Source: Pezizomycotina sp. ARF18 (Eukaryota > Ascomycota). From it: a stretch of DNA of 64,000 bases. Below the pieces are notes generated by a model. That model was not told the DNA's origin, made no database searches, and worked only from the letters and a program-made list of their open reading frames with translations. Below are positions 1 through 12,940 of the stretch, in pieces; the stretch's first letter is position 1, and each line of letters starts with the position of its first letter. The stretch covers positions 93,316-157,315 of the forward strand of contig AZLU01000040.1 of NCBI GenBank assembly GCA_002224055.1. The letters are read 5' to 3'. Made by a program: the position numbers and the translations under genes.

Positions 1-448
1 GACCATATCGCGAACCACTTTGCGACCGAGACGCCAGCCGGGGCCTTGTTCGACGAAGGCGCACCGATCGGTAGCATTATTCCGCCTTTACCGGTTTACC
101 CACTGGACTGCCGCTGCCGGCGGCTCCGGTGGGGTATCCCTAGCGGCCAGCGGCGGAACGGACGGTCCCGGCGGTGTACCTGCGCCAGCAGGCCCGAAGT
201 GGATGCATTATGATGACTATGATATGCGGGAAACGGGTCCATACGTCGAAGACGATAACAATCTGACTGTCGCCGCCCGAATCGGAATAACGCACAACCA
301 GCGGAAGCTCGGGCCGAAGAGGCGAGGTGAATATTGCAAGACTAGACGCGGATGTCTAAAATTAGTATCGTGGGGAGAATGGCCGTATATTCTTGGACAA
401 GTAAATTGTCTTGAGTTGGGGGCAATTATTAATCTAAATTGTAAATGA
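1..448 (+). CDS. 3' end of an unknown protein-coding gene (partial)
   Basis: The first 450 bases are clearly more GC-rich than what follows and stay open from the left edge, so this is probably the end of a gene that starts outside the window. Frame 1 is open at the start and includes the motif FDEGAPIGSIIPPLPVYPLD. A one-base change of frame near position 105-120 would continue into a Gly/Pro/Ala-rich linker and then WMHYDDYDMRETGPYVEDDN and a basic stretch (RKLGPKRRGEYCK). The frame ends with a TGA at about 446-448. No domain is recognised. The last 40 residues, from about position 330, turn AT-rich and may be 3' UTR read by chance. It could also be a decayed fragment. Existence as coding sequence is inferred from composition and the acidic/aromatic cluster only. 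Confidence 0.32.
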   Translation, partial: TISRTTLRPRRQPGPCSTKAHRSVALFRLYRFTHWTAAAGGSGGVSLAASGGTDGPGGVPAPAGPKWMHYDDYDMRETGPYVEDDNNLTVAARIGITHNQRKLGPKRRGEYCKTRRGCLKLVSWGEWPYILGQVNCLELGAIINLNCK

Positions 449-3400
449 CTGAAATCAGAGATGTTAGACTAAATTTTGAAAATAGGTAAGTATCATACCA
501 CGATGGATTTTTAGATTAAATGGATAGGCGGATTCAGAAACACGGGCCTACCAAAATTAAGGTTTCATATTAAGGGAGATAGGAGCTAACGAAGGTGACA
601 CAGTCTGGTTGAAGGTTGAAGCCAGCGAGATCGAAAATAGAAGCTAAATCCCGTCCGTATCCCGTCCGTCGTAACGGTGGCTGTGTAGTGATGTATTCCA
701 GCGATACGCGCTGGCACTACGGCTGTAACAACTCTTCGCGTAACCTGCAGGTCCACTTTTGGATGGTTGTAAGCTATTGACACGATCCAGTTCTCAAGAG
801 TTATCAAACCGCCCGGCTTTCAAATCTTCCTGCGGTCGATATACATTCTCTTATTATTCGTAGTGTTAGGTTCTTAGATCCCAGCTTACTATAATTTTAT
901 AACTCCTCTCTACTTGCATATAGTATAATTCTGATCGAAGTGAGTTGATCATTTGCTGGATCCGCGGCGATATCGCGGCCTGACGAGTTAAGACTCACAT
1001 CCAAAAACGGCCCTTGAATCCCTTTTTCTAACAAGTCCAAAGATCAGATATGACTAGCTAAAGGAAACTATCAAATACGAAGTGCCTCCGTCAATATATA
1101 TATTTGGGGTAAGATGTTCAGCCTTGTCGTCCAGCGAAAACGGAGCTCCGGCTTATGACGAGATATCGAAGGATTCTTTCTCCATTCTTTAACCCGATTC
1201 GATAAAAGCAATATCGTCAAAAAATTCCCCTATACCCGCGCTTCGTAGCATTTAGGAAGTCCGAAGCGCAGACGACATTAAAACTCGCGCGACTCGACTG
1301 CGTGTAAGTATCGCACACGATATTCAAAATAGAGGCGGGGAACAGCAAGCTCCTCTCAAGTCGTCTCCGGACGACCTAAGTCATAAGACCACGTCTTCCG
1401 AAGTTCAAATTTTCCGATTCAAGCTTCAACGGTTATCGCTTGTTACACAAATCAGGCGGAGGTTGCACAAATCCCGGCGAGGGGGTTTCCGTGTCTCCGT
1501 ACAATCAGTATGCGCATATAAACTAAGAGGTTGCTAACATTGTGGTACACCGAATTTAAGTAACTCCGTTTTCATTCGAAGTTTATAATCGCCATGCGAC
1601 GATAAATCGCCGATCTAAACTAAAAGCACGCACCAACAATAACCAGCAGAATGAAATGAAACGCCATGAGAATCACTCCTTAACTCTCTGAGGATAAATC
1701 TAGACAGAAGACGCTATGTCTACTAGTATACGCCCCATTGATGAACTATTATTCATTTAATATCCGTCTACACTCATATAAAGGGAGGTTTTGAACCCGG
1801 AGATTTTACTAAAGTTTATTTCCCTTCGCGCGGCAGAGCCGTCTTATAGTTTTGAATAAATTAAGAATCTCTGCAACAGATCCAATTAGTCTGGGACCCT
1901 ACTTCGTAGGGTTCCAGACTAAGATCCAATAAATATTTCCGAACACCATTAAGGAAGCGCTTTGCTGCCTAAATTAATCTCGATGTTCATCATGTAATAC
2001 CTCAATAATGACTGGGTGATTTATATTCATAGGTAGCTTTTCACGCCGAGATTTCGTTTGGGAAGTGTTAATGACCCCAGCTTTTCAAACAAGGCGGAAC
2101 GGGAGATTCGCCGACTACCAAAACCCAGACCAATTGCAGATGGAAAAAACAGGGCGCCCAAGATTTGATTCGGCCTTAGCCGCTTCCTCTCAATCATCTA
2201 GCGTTGGCTTACACCAGCCATCTATATCTAAAAGTCATGATGTCAATAATTCCGGAACCTTTTTATATCCTCTATGAGGGTTTTTATCGCTCATAAAGTA
2301 ACCCTCGTCTACAGTACCTCATCATCAATATAATTTCTCGCGAAGAAAACCCCTCTTGAAAATGTTTCAAACTAAATGTTTTTTTTAGCAATATCTAATT
2401 TAGCGAAGCCATATAAGCACGGTATAGAGGGAAATTCAATGAAGATGTCAAACTTATAAACGAGACCGATGATACAAAAACTTATTATAAGAGACACACC
2501 ACCTTTTTGGTTCAATCGACCCAATAAAAATGGGTTTATACCGTAAGGCGAGATAAAAAATGCCTCAATTTCAATCACTATCATTATGCTGAAAGTCATC
2601 ATTTGCCCCTTTTTCGTTCCCATCTAGGGTTTCTGAGCCAATAAGTATAGGTACAAGAAGGATAGTTATTTCCGTGAATGTATCTATACATCCATCTCGC
2701 ATTTGGGTAGGAAAACCGGCTTCGCCAACATCGCTCGTGCGTAGCATCAGAGTGTCGAGCGCTTAACATATCAATTGACGGCGTAGAATGCGTGCGTGCG
2801 CTTTATTCACAGACCCAAATATCCAAGGCTTTTAGTGTTGTCGTGGGCTAATTTTTCGCGGTTCCATAGAGTTTGGACTTTAAGCGCTGGCTCGCCTACT
2901 CTATACAAGGCGCATGTGTATTGGTGCGAATACTGCATGCATCCAATTTGAATGCACATACAGCAGATCCAGAAGAGCTCAATTAATCCTAAAGGCTTAG
3001 TAGGAAGTACAGGATATAAGAGAAACCTAGTTTTGCTTAGGTGGCTAAGAGATATATATTTCCTTAGGGAATTATATCAATCTTTCGCGAGATCACAAAA
3101 TGCATTCGCTGTTTACTATTCTTATGTCGAGCCTTCTCAGCTATGAATCGTGATTGCATTAGGTTTAACAAACCGAGTTTAAACACTTTTTTCTATGGTT
3201 GACCAGTTGCAAGTACATTTACAGTTAACCTAGCAAACACGTCTTGAAGGATTCAATGATTTTGGGAAATATGCAAGTTATATACGAAAGACGAAAACCT
3301 TAGCTGGTACCTAGGACTTATCATTCTTTTTTGAAGTCGCCAAGTTCAACCACTTGCAGCTAGTGCCTGATTTTAGCCTTGATAATCACTAGAAATGGTA

Positions 3401-4783
3401 ATTTTGGCTCGAGTTTTCGTCCGAAGCATTTATCGTCGAACAAACCACAGCGTCATTCGTTGAGCGCTATTTAGTTAAATGGTCGAGATAATCTTATCAT
3501 TGAGACCTCAAGCCTTGCTTGATCCTGCATGTAAAATATATGTTACCACGCTAAAGTATTATGAGCATAATGAAAATATCTCTCTCATAACTGAAGTGAC
3601 AACACATTTTCCAATTTGCCGAGAAATGGTACGTCGCGATGTATTAAGAAGGTCCTAGACTTCGATACAAGTAAGCAGACACACATCTCGGGACATGGCT
3701 CTTTTATTGTCTTGGGGATTAATGCCGTACCATCAACAATGAGAATAGGCAAAATAAATCTGTCGACTATCGAAATATGAATATGATCGATTACAAGCCT
3801 CACTACTAACATAATGGCGAGGGTCCGACTTGAACAAGACATTATATACCTTGTTTTGATCGCACAACTTCCAGAGAGAAAATTTTGATCATTCACTCTA
3901 CAAGACTCCAAGGGAAGTAATACCCTCCTTAGAAACCTATAGTAATGATATAATTGTTAGGATTATAAATTTTCACACTACTACCTTTCGTATAACCTCC
4001 ATTGACTCGGAAATTCCGCATTTACTTCCTGTATTTATACGTCATTGCTTTATGAGCGAAGGGTTACAGGGACCTCTGCTCGCGTTAGTATTCTTGAGCT
4101 TTAACACGCTAGCCCTTCCTTTCTCGTCACTTTTTCGTTGGCTCTTGCCATAAGGCTGCTTTCGTGTGTTTTTATATCGCTTGAGTCCTCGATTCAGATA
4201 CGTTGGCGGCGGGCGCTCATTTCAGCGTATCTTCAAGCTATTTCAAGTATTTGTTGTTTTTTTCGACGTAGTTTCTAAGTACATCGCCGGCGATACGGTG
4301 CCTGGTTTCAAGAAAATTGCATCGTCTATGAAGCTTGGGTTTTTCCTCTCTCTCTATACTGCAGAACTCTGCTACGGATAAACCTAGGATGCTTTTGATA
4401 TCATTATGGAAACCCCAGAAATCTGTGCCGGCCAAACCCTGCTAATACTCCGCTTTTATTTCTGTAAGGCCAGCTTGAGCGCTTGGTATCGCGGATTTTC
4501 CCATCGTTGCGCTATAAGGTTTTATTTTCTAAATGATAATAATCCTAAGGAAAGTCCGACGAGTCGAGAAATCGTGCTTGGGTGCGGATGCTATTTGAAC
4601 TAGTATTCAAACCCCAGTCTATTCTATTTTCTGGGGCGACTTCTCTAAAGAGAGGAGTATAGGAGCGAAGGATGATCCGATTGATCAATTGAAAGTTACA
4701 CCTCATCGCAGAGTATTAATTACTTAGATCCAGAGAATTGAGACTTCCCCAAGAAGTTACTGTGCACAGTTCTCTGAAGAGTT
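449..4783. other. Gene-free AT-leaning intergenic block
   Basis: No reading frame here has recognisable similarity or coding-like composition. The longest open frames (64-108 codons, for example 3585-3911 minus and 2372-2623 minus) are what AT-rich DNA yields by chance. A strong hairpin lies at 1886-1922 and is listed separately. A slightly GC-richer patch at 590-830 was read in all frames without finding a domain. Confidence 0.5.
1886..1922. other. 17-bp inverted repeat with 3-nt loop (strong hairpin)
   Basis: The left arm TTAGTCTGGGACCCTAC and the right arm GTAGGGTTCCAGACTAA are separated only by TTC. Sixteen of 17 positions pair as Watson-Crick and the remaining one is a G-T wobble if transcribed. 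The direct repeat GATCCAAT lies just outside both ends (1880-1886 region and 1923-1930). It sits about 1.4 kb from the nearest supported gene. It could be a remnant of a small inverted-repeat transposon with its target duplication, or a structured RNA; nothing in the sequence decides. Confidence 0.6.
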
Positions 4784-7724
4784 TCATACATTTAGTAACA
4801 TCCCAGCTACGCTCGCGTTTGCCTTAACTATAAACCCCTCAAGCTTAGCAATACGATGAAGTAAAGTTACTGCCTCTTCGTGGCGGTTGCACTCCTTGTA
4901 GAATAAAGCAAGCTGAAAAATGCAGTGAATCGTATCGGGATGCTCAAAGCCAAGGACGCGCTCTCTCGCTTGCAAAACATACACATGCAAGTCTTCGGAC
5001 TGTTTTAGGAGTCCTTGGTGCCTCTGTATGAAACTCAAATTCATCATCCGTCCCAATGTAAGTGGGTCCTCAGAGCCCAATAGCTTTATGCTTGTCGAAG
5101 TAACGTATTCTTGCAGCTCTCTGGCCTCTTTCAACCGATATTGGTCCTTATATATCTTTGCCAAAGCTGAGGATATGTTCAAAGTCAAAGGATGCTCGTG
5201 CCGAAGTGTAAGTTCACCGTTGGTAATATCTCAATCGCAAGATGTTCCGCTTCTGTGAATCTTTCCTGACGAAAGAGCGTATTCACAAGTTGAGCCGCAG
5301 CTCCTAGCGTGTGAAGATGCTCCATCCCAAGATGAGCCTTGCAATATTGCAGTACATGCAGCTGTAAAGCTTCAGCATCCTGATAACGCTCAACGCGTCT
5401 GTATATACTTGCTAGATCTAGTTCTAAATCCATGATCTCCGCGTGTTCGGATCCGAGAATTTTTCTTTTGGCTTCGAGCGTTTTAACTAGAAGCTCTTCT
5501 GCTTCAAGCCATCTTCCCAGTTCAAAATCGGTCCTCCAAGCTGTCTCATAATGGTGAGCGTATCTGGGAGCTCTGTGCTTGGTTGCTTTGCTTTAAGCTT
5601 CAGGGTATCGGTTAGCAAGCCTTTGGCGTCCTTAAATCGTCCCTGGAGCATATAATTCTCCGCTAAGCTACACATAGCTGACAATGTTTCGGAGTGTTCG
5701 TTGCCAAATATTGACTCCTTAATTTCCAATATCTCCACCTTGAGCTCACCAGCTTCCACGTACTGCCCCATCCCTTCTAATAACATGCAAACTAAGAGTT
5801 TGCTACTAAGGGTGTGTTGGTGCTCTTCCCCATATCGTTGTTCATTTAACATCACCCGGTCGCGATATAGGTCTGTCATCCATTCGGGCGAAGCTTCTAA
5901 TTCTCTGGTATTTCTAACGTCTGACTGCAATGCCAAAAGGAAGCCAGGTCGTAATTGCGTAGAGCTGCAAAATGGGTAGCCCAGAAGCTTCCAGTTCGAG
6001 ATTTGATTAATATTTGAAATGTTGATATTGAACCTTCGAGATCATTTTGATTATTTTTGTTGCAATGGGCAAAATCAAGACTCAGCCGTAGGTGTTTCCA
6101 ACAGTACAATGTGCATACTCAAGGAACGGAAACTGAGATACAGGGACTGTGCGTGAGTCAAAAATAGCCTTTTCGCTTACGTGTTCGATATAATTGATGC
6201 ATGAGATAGATAAATTACCATGCGCTTGCTGTTGATTTCCAAGAGGTGGATATTTGTCATGCCGTCCTATGGTGTTGAATCTCTGAACAAGAAAATCGCG
6301 AAAACTGGAGTGGATAATCACTAGCTCCTTGTCATTTCTCATAGTGATCAATGGTGAGGCCATTGCCATAATTTGTCTTATCATGACAGCCACCGGCTTT
6401 TGAGACGGCTCTCCAATAGCGCCCTTCGAAGGGTCTATCCTCATCGCCTCCTCTAGTTCTTCCGGTCTCAGCGGTCGTAAGCTCCAAGTTACCCACTTAA
6501 GTAGGGCCTCTTTAGCATCTCGCCTGCTCTTCTGGATTATTTGCAGCTCGGTTAGATCATCATGGAAAATTCGTTCGAGAAGGTAATTGTACAGTTCCGA
6601 CAAACCAGAAGGTAACTGCTCGACTAACAGGAGAAGGTCCTGGTAGGTCGAGTAAAGGTCAAGGTATTTAACTATCTGCGATACTGCTAGAGAGGCCCAC
6701 AGAAACATTCCATCGCTCTTTGCTATAATCCGAGATTGGATTTCTTTTCTGTTCTCAGGTTGAAGGTCGGTAAGTTCCTGTTCCAAGATATCCTTGACGT
6801 ATTTCGAAATATCCGGCTCTACGTTTGCTGATGATATCTGGAATTGGGTCGCAGATGGCGGTAGGGATTTTAATATTCGCATGTCGTACTGGCTTAAAAC
6901 CAGAACAGAAAATTGTGAGTTTGCCGTTGCCGGAATTGAACCCAACTCGACAAACTTCTTGACAGCTTGAGGAATATCGTTGCTCTCATCGAGGCCATCG
7001 ATGACCAATTTGACGTGGGTGTAGTAAGGCAGTAGCTGTCTGATGAGGTTTAGAAGGACGTTGACGCTGGCAATTTTCTCGGCCTTAGCGCGCCAGGCCT
7101 TCAAAATATTTCCTTCTGGGCGAAATTCAAGTCTCGCCTGCAAATGATCTGCCATGCCAGCGTGCTAATCATAGAGCTGGTACTTTGTTTCTCCGGGTTC
7201 CGCTTATCAACAAATATATAACCAGTGAATACCTTCGGTCCGAGTTCTTGGTCCGTAGTAAGAAGGTAGTCGATAATCGATGCCGCGATGGTCGACTTTC
7301 CGCAGCCCGGTTTCCGCTAACCCACAAATATTGTATTTTTCCTTGTATCCAGTCGGTGAATTCATTGCTTGTTCCGCCAGCGAGAACCCATTCACACGTC
7401 TTCGAATGGCGCTTCTCGAGTCGGTCCTGGAGATCCGAATCGAAAGAAGGTGGATTTATCCAGCCACGAATGCTATCATACTAAATCACGCTCAGTTCAA
7501 GTTTACTTCAGCGATAAGAATATGCAGGCATGATACTCACGTTTTCCCTAAATCCTATGGTTGAGCCAAAAGTCAGTAAAGTCCGCTGGCTCTCTTAAGT
7601 CAAGATTGCAGTCACGCTCAACGCGAACTTACGTTCTCAATTGTGAAGACAGTCTCTTTCCTCGGTGAATGGTGCACTGTTGTATAGATTTATTAGAAAT
7701 TTGGCACTTCCCTACGTCTGACAT
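4784..7724 (-). CDS. NACHT-TPR part of a fungal NLR (patatin-NACHT-TPR type)
   Basis: This is the nucleotide-binding and repeat half of a STAND/NLR protein of the fungal heterokaryon-incompatibility and immunity class; ligand binding to the TPRs is thought to trigger NTP-dependent oligomerisation. The Walker A coding sequence GGCTGCGGAAAGTCGACC (GCGKST) lies at 7290-7307, preceded by an LWVSG strand. Walker B, VIDGLDES, is at about 6985-7008. The longest clean frame, 6082-7155, carries the rest of NACHT and the winged-helix region, with MFLWASLAV typical of these proteins. Frames at 5487-5936, 5185-5433 and 4784-5188 hold at least eight kinesin-light-chain-type TPRs with the G-EHP-TL signature (FGNEHSETLSAM, LGSEDPLTLGRM, LGFEHPDTI). 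An intron GTGAGT...TTTAG fits about 7532-7475. One base is missing just before the P-loop and further single-base shifts separate the TPR frames. The start is uncertain; an ATG at 7724 lies 14 bases past the patatin stop. It may be the same gene as its upstream neighbour. Confidence 0.9.
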
Positions 7725-7737
7725 TACACAAAGAGCA

Positions 7738-9034
7738 CTAACTCTGTTTGATACTCTTCAAGGCCTCCACGCATGCAATGGTTTGGTCTTTGACCTCTTC
7801 GCTTTCCAAATAATGCCTTGTCGTCGCCGCTAGATATTCTTTTGGCGTGTTCGTCCAACCCCACCTCCTCAAGCCCAGAGACTACATTAAAGCGAAAGTA
7901 ACGGTGTTCGAGCTCCCGTTTGTAAGCTCTTTGGAAAGCTTCCGCCGTCCTCTCCGTTTCGGTAGCAATACTGACAAGTGATTTGGCCACCTCGTAGAGA
8001 TTTTTCCCGAACGGCGCCATAGACGGTTTGCCAGTCCCGATACTTATGAAGCATTGTATGCGACGGTTAGCATCCGGCCACACGTCGCGAGCCTCCGCTA
8101 AAACCTCTTGCACGGGATTGTTACATCCGACGGCCCCGTCTATAAAAGTCTCCCCGAACTCCCCGATAGTGACCGGATCGAAGAAGCTCGTGGCCGCAGA
8201 GGTGGCGCGTGCCGCTTCCCAATGCAGCAGTCAAGCTCGGTTCCTCTGGCGCTTTGTAGCTTCGCAAACGCACGCTTTGCCTGATCTCATTCCTTACTGC
8301 GCACACAAACCTATTTTATTTATTTATTTTTTTTTTTTTTGATAATACTATTAGCACCCGTTTGGGCTTTATTGATAGACTAAGAAGACAATTGAGAACT
8401 TACACTTTACAACGAGGGTCCGGCGATTCCCTCATTTCCTCATGACCTTGTAGGCCCGCAGTCTCTATGACTTCGATGATGCTTTGCTTCAATTTCTTCG
8501 AATCGAACTTTCACGAACGGTGAAGGCTTTGTCGTATGCTTTGCCAACAATGTTCACTGACGAGTGCTTTCGCGCCTTGAATACCTCGCTCGATAGTCGA
8601 AGATAGGCTTGAATGCATTCCGAAACATCGAGCCGGAGTCGACCTAGCATTATCGCTATGAGACTATTCCACAATTCGTATTAATAGGTATTCAAAGAAA
8701 ATTTCCGAACAGCGACCGCGGTAGCAGGCTCTTACCTCCGGTACTCGTTCCCCGATCATATCAAAGACCTGACAAGGCTTCGGTGGATTTTCCGGGTTAA
8801 TCTCTTCATTAGGTGTTTGAGAATCATAAGAGACGAGAGACCGCGTACTCTCCTCCATCTATCTCAAGAAAATTGCTCAGTCAGAATAAGAAAGCAAAGC
8901 GTGTCCAAATTTTAACGCGTCCAGAGGTTGAGGGGAAGGAACGCTAAATAATAATCTGCTTCACACATACCCAGGGAAAGAAGCCGAAGCGGGCGCAGAG
9001 AGTCCGTATCGTCGCCGGTATTCAAATTGGCCAT
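7738..9034 (-). CDS. Patatin-like phospholipase domain, N-terminal effector of the NLR locus
   Basis: A cPLA2/patatin-fold lipid acyl hydrolase, the classic N-terminal effector of fungal NLRs. The ATG at 9034 opens MANLNTGDDTDSLRPLRLLSL (64 nt), then an intron 8970-8859 (GTATGT...GATAG) whose phase restores the oxyanion-hole motif LDGGG. Next comes PENPPKPCQVFDMIG and the nucleophile elbow GTSTGG, split by an intron at 8735-8664, followed by LIAIMLGRLRLDVSECIQAY. A third intron, 8403-8311, carries an A/T tract. The catalytic-dyad motif IDGAVGCNNPV is at about 8125-8160, followed by QCFISIGTGKPS. The last residues (DQTIACVEALKSIKQS) end in TAG at 7740-7738. Single-base deletions fall in or beside G-runs at the DGGG and GTSTGG motifs and at several other points, so no single continuous frame exists as written. 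The clean terminal stop suggests either a patatin gene adjacent to a NACHT gene or one fused gene with a misread junction. Confidence 0.9.
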
Positions 9035-12000
9035 TTTGCAAAAGGTAGGTTTAACGTGAACTGATTAGGGGAAAAAAAAAAAATACAAACTCCAAGAGGA
9101 TGTTTCCTTAGAACCCACCTAAGGCCTTGAAATTCTGCAGTAGACGGGCAGACGCTTTATATATAAATGGTGCGCCGAATCTTTAGACGTGCCGCGAGGC
9201 TGGCGCAAGGCTGCAGACATACCCCGAAGAATGCAGGCTCTTCAGATGTGCCGCCTATTATGGCTTGTGATAAGCGAAAAAAAAAATCCATGACAGCCCT
9301 CCTATAACTGTATCGAAATGCGCTCCCTTACAGTAAGAGGCTGCTAGAAGCGCCTTGATAGAATCAAGCTTCCAATCATGTCCTCTGAACCGTGTGATGC
9401 AAGGTTCCGCTTTCGAACACATGGTCTAAATTTAACTTTTCGCGTTTTCGACCGGCTCCGGGTGGGATGGATATATAATAATAGCATCGTATAACTCCAG
9501 ATATTTAGTTTCCTTCTCTGTCTTCATCTTATTCCTCTGGTAAACAGCTAGGACGAATATGATATCAATTTTTTTCGATTAAGAGTAAACTCTATACAGC
9601 GCTGGTAACCTCTTTCATAGTTAGCACTGCGATAGTATCTGACCTATTTTGTCCGTATACTCGCTCTAGATACTTATCGCTAGCATCGCCGTACGTACGC
9701 CGAATTCCGACATGCGCAAGGCTAAAGACTTTCGACAGAAAACAGAAGACTGAGTCCCCATCCGCCACGTGGTCCAGGCGCTTACCTATAAATACGACCA
9801 GATTACGGTCTAACCAACGGCGATATTAACAGGCGGCGCTTCCTCAGGGAAAAGAAATGAAACGACAATGGTGTGCTTAATTCAACCTACGTTTAATTGC
9901 ATGTTATGCAATACGTTTTATTCACCTTTTTTTTTTTTTTGGCTTCAGTGGTCCGATCTTACGTATGAATGCGAGCTAGTTAAGCGCCGGGCACTAAAGC
10001 CTATATGTAAACATCCTTGGCAGCCTCGTCTGAGTCAGTTGGGTCTCTGCCCAGTCCCTAACAGACTGCAAGTTCCCGTCGAAGGTCAGGCTGCATTTGA
10101 ATACCTTATTTTAATTGGGCTCTACGTATCCCGTGCTCCATCTGGATCTAGCATAAAAACTTACATACAAGCTTCGTAATAGACCAACGGAGGGACCGCT
10201 TTGGAATAATATTTCCCCGAAATCTACAGTGCTATACCAGGGTCATACCATTCATTATGCCCCCCCCCCCCCTTCTTTCACTTTGTGACACTCGAGAGCC
10301 TGTTTTACAAGATGGAATACAAAGTCTTCATTTGTTCTAGCGATCAGAGACCATGACCGTATTTCTCTCGTACCTGTGACTACTTGCAGAGAGGATATTC
10401 AGGATGACCGGTGTAGTTGTTTCAAACGCCCGCGACGTAAAAAAGTGGTTAAATCCCCTACATCGTTAAGTGAACCCACTAGCTTAGGGTTTGGAGGTGC
10501 TCATTGGACCAGTCTATACGTATATATCTAAACATATATACAAAAAGTTTTCAATTTCTTCATAACAATCTTGCTACCTTGTAAATTAAAGGAGAATGGG
10601 GGAGTATTTAGGAGGTTTTGTAGTAACTATACAGAGGCAAGCCACTGCTTAGCAATCTGGAAAGGGCCATTGTTCTGCAGTACTGTCGCTATGTTATGGC
10701 GTATATGTATTTTATATATGGATTTATATCTCTTCTATTTCCCAAATTGTTGAAGTTCAATTCTATATTATTTTTTTTCGTTACCCCTACTTCCTTACTC
10801 CGATTTCGTTCAGAACATATCAGCGTTTACAATGAGGAATAAAGGTCGCTATTCCTCGGAAGTGATAGATCCGGAGAACTCCTCTATTAATTTAATTATT
10901 GAAGGACGTTGATTTAAAATCTCATAATGTGAAAAGAATCCAAATATTTATTTCTTTCTTTAGATCATATTAGAAGTCCAACGTAGATTTGAGTTCACCT
11001 CGAAATCGTTCGTTGATTGCTTTCACAAGTGTAAAAAGGATCAGTTTACAAGTTAGGGTCCAGACTAGGTTACATCGGAAAACAAACAAAAAAAGAAAGA
11101 GCCTATGAAAACATTTTCACAAATCCCCCCAATAAGCGCCGATAACGCAAAGAAGAGATCTCCCAGGCCTTAATAATATCAGAATCTTAAGACAGATCCT
11201 TTTGTATTCTAAATAGCCCAAATTTGTTCAGAAAGCAGAAATTTTACCCGCTTTGTGTCGAATCACTCCAGTATTATTCTCTTCGAAGCCAAGCAGGTTT
11301 CCAATATCCGTGCGCGAATGATAAGTAATGGAAAGGAATTTTGACTGTATGCATTTATTCCTTAATCTTTAGTTTGAGATTATCCTACCGCCGAGACATT
11401 GCGCAAGGAAGGCTTCGAGACACTTGAATAAGCGGGGAGTATTGATAAGGCTGACATCGAAAAAGAGAATGTAGTAGGATAGCCGTTCAAAACCCTTCAA
11501 GCGCGGCAGTGCTAGAGTAGGATTGTTTGCCTAAATAGCTGGACCGGCTCTAAGCCCCGCCAATCTGAAAAGTAACCCGGGTACGATTTCCTGTCGGGAT
11601 TGAATGCGCAGAGGATTGATTGAACTCTCAGAAATTTTCTATTGAATATTGACCGTGAATTCTCCTTTAGTCTCTGCGCTGAAGTAGTGCCATGATTTCC
11701 GCTTCCTATTGTCAAGCGGAAACAATAGGTGACTGTCGTGTGCCACTATCGTAAATTCCTCGTGGGGCTCTTACTCAACGGATCGTCCATTCGACGATCT
11801 TTCGGAAGAAATTCTACGCGAGCAGACATCAGCTCACCTTTGTGCATACCTCTGTATTCTGCCAGTGACGTATATTTCGCAACTTTCCCATTTTTTTCAC
11901 CTAACCACCCAGCAGATATAGTCGTGTAGAAAAACTTCGTATTCTAAATCGGGAAATACTTATATCCTTACACACCCAAGCGCAACCGTTAGGGTTGTTT

Positions 12001-12940
12001 CCCTTCGAGATAGTGATACTTGCAGAAAAAAACTGGTTTTTTAAGTCTATCCTACCAGGCGCACTCGACTAACTAGACTAGGGCTCCTTTCTTACTAGCC
12101 CGCAAACCTCTGATAACCGAATTGCAACGCTAGTGGTTCCACTGCTTTTGCAACATCTATCATCAATTTATTTTATTATGAAAAAGAACAAAGAAATGTT
12201 TAAATATCGCGTTCAGCATCTGACAGATTGCGCTAGTGCAAATCCCACCACACCTCAAACAGATTCCCTTGTTCGTGATACGATTGGTTAGTGGGTATGC
12301 TTGCAGAAATACGCAACGATGCGCATCCACTCATTCCCGGATGCCTGGCGACTGGTAGATACCTGAACCCCAATTTCAGCTCCAGCAATGGGTTCCCGTC
12401 CTTGCTTCGGAATAGAGAGATGAAATTATGAAGGACCAGATCATATATATATATATATCCGTGAAAGCGAATAACAATATAGAAAAGGTTAGAGAAGTTC
12501 TGGTTGTGTTCACCAAAATCTGGCCGGCAAAACGGGATGTTATTCAAAGGCAGTTCGCACGAAGGTATAAGCCAAACAACCGAGAAAGCACCGACACCCC
12601 TTCGGGGCCGTTGTAATTATTGAGGATTCCTCAACAAAAAAAATGAAATTCCTTCTAGAATACTTTCCGTATCGTAACCAATTGGCGATTGTCGTAAGCT
12701 GACTACCCCTCAAACCCCTCACACATCCTTGGACCTTGGTTTCGAGAGATTTTCATGTACCACCTAAGCTATGATTCATGTTTTATAATAAGAAAATGCA
12801 GTATATATTTATAAGGCGGGGTGGAGTGGAAGAAATAATGAAATATTAAATACCGTTCTTTCCGTGATTTTCGATTTTTTTGGGGCGGGAAATAATAAGA
12901 ATCAGAGAGTCGCCACTTTCTAAGCTAGGCATTTTAATTT
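9035..12940. other. Intergenic block, no supported gene
   Basis: No frame has domain similarity. The longest, 9868-10179 plus (103 codons) and 12233-12547 minus (104 codons), have no coding-like features. There is a 13-14 base poly-C run starting at about 10260, a poly-T run near 9928-9942 and a short TA microsatellite near 12442-12458. The bases just above 9035 probably hold the NLR promoter; a TATATAAA string occurs at about 9160-9168, but no transcription start can be shown. Confidence 0.5.
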
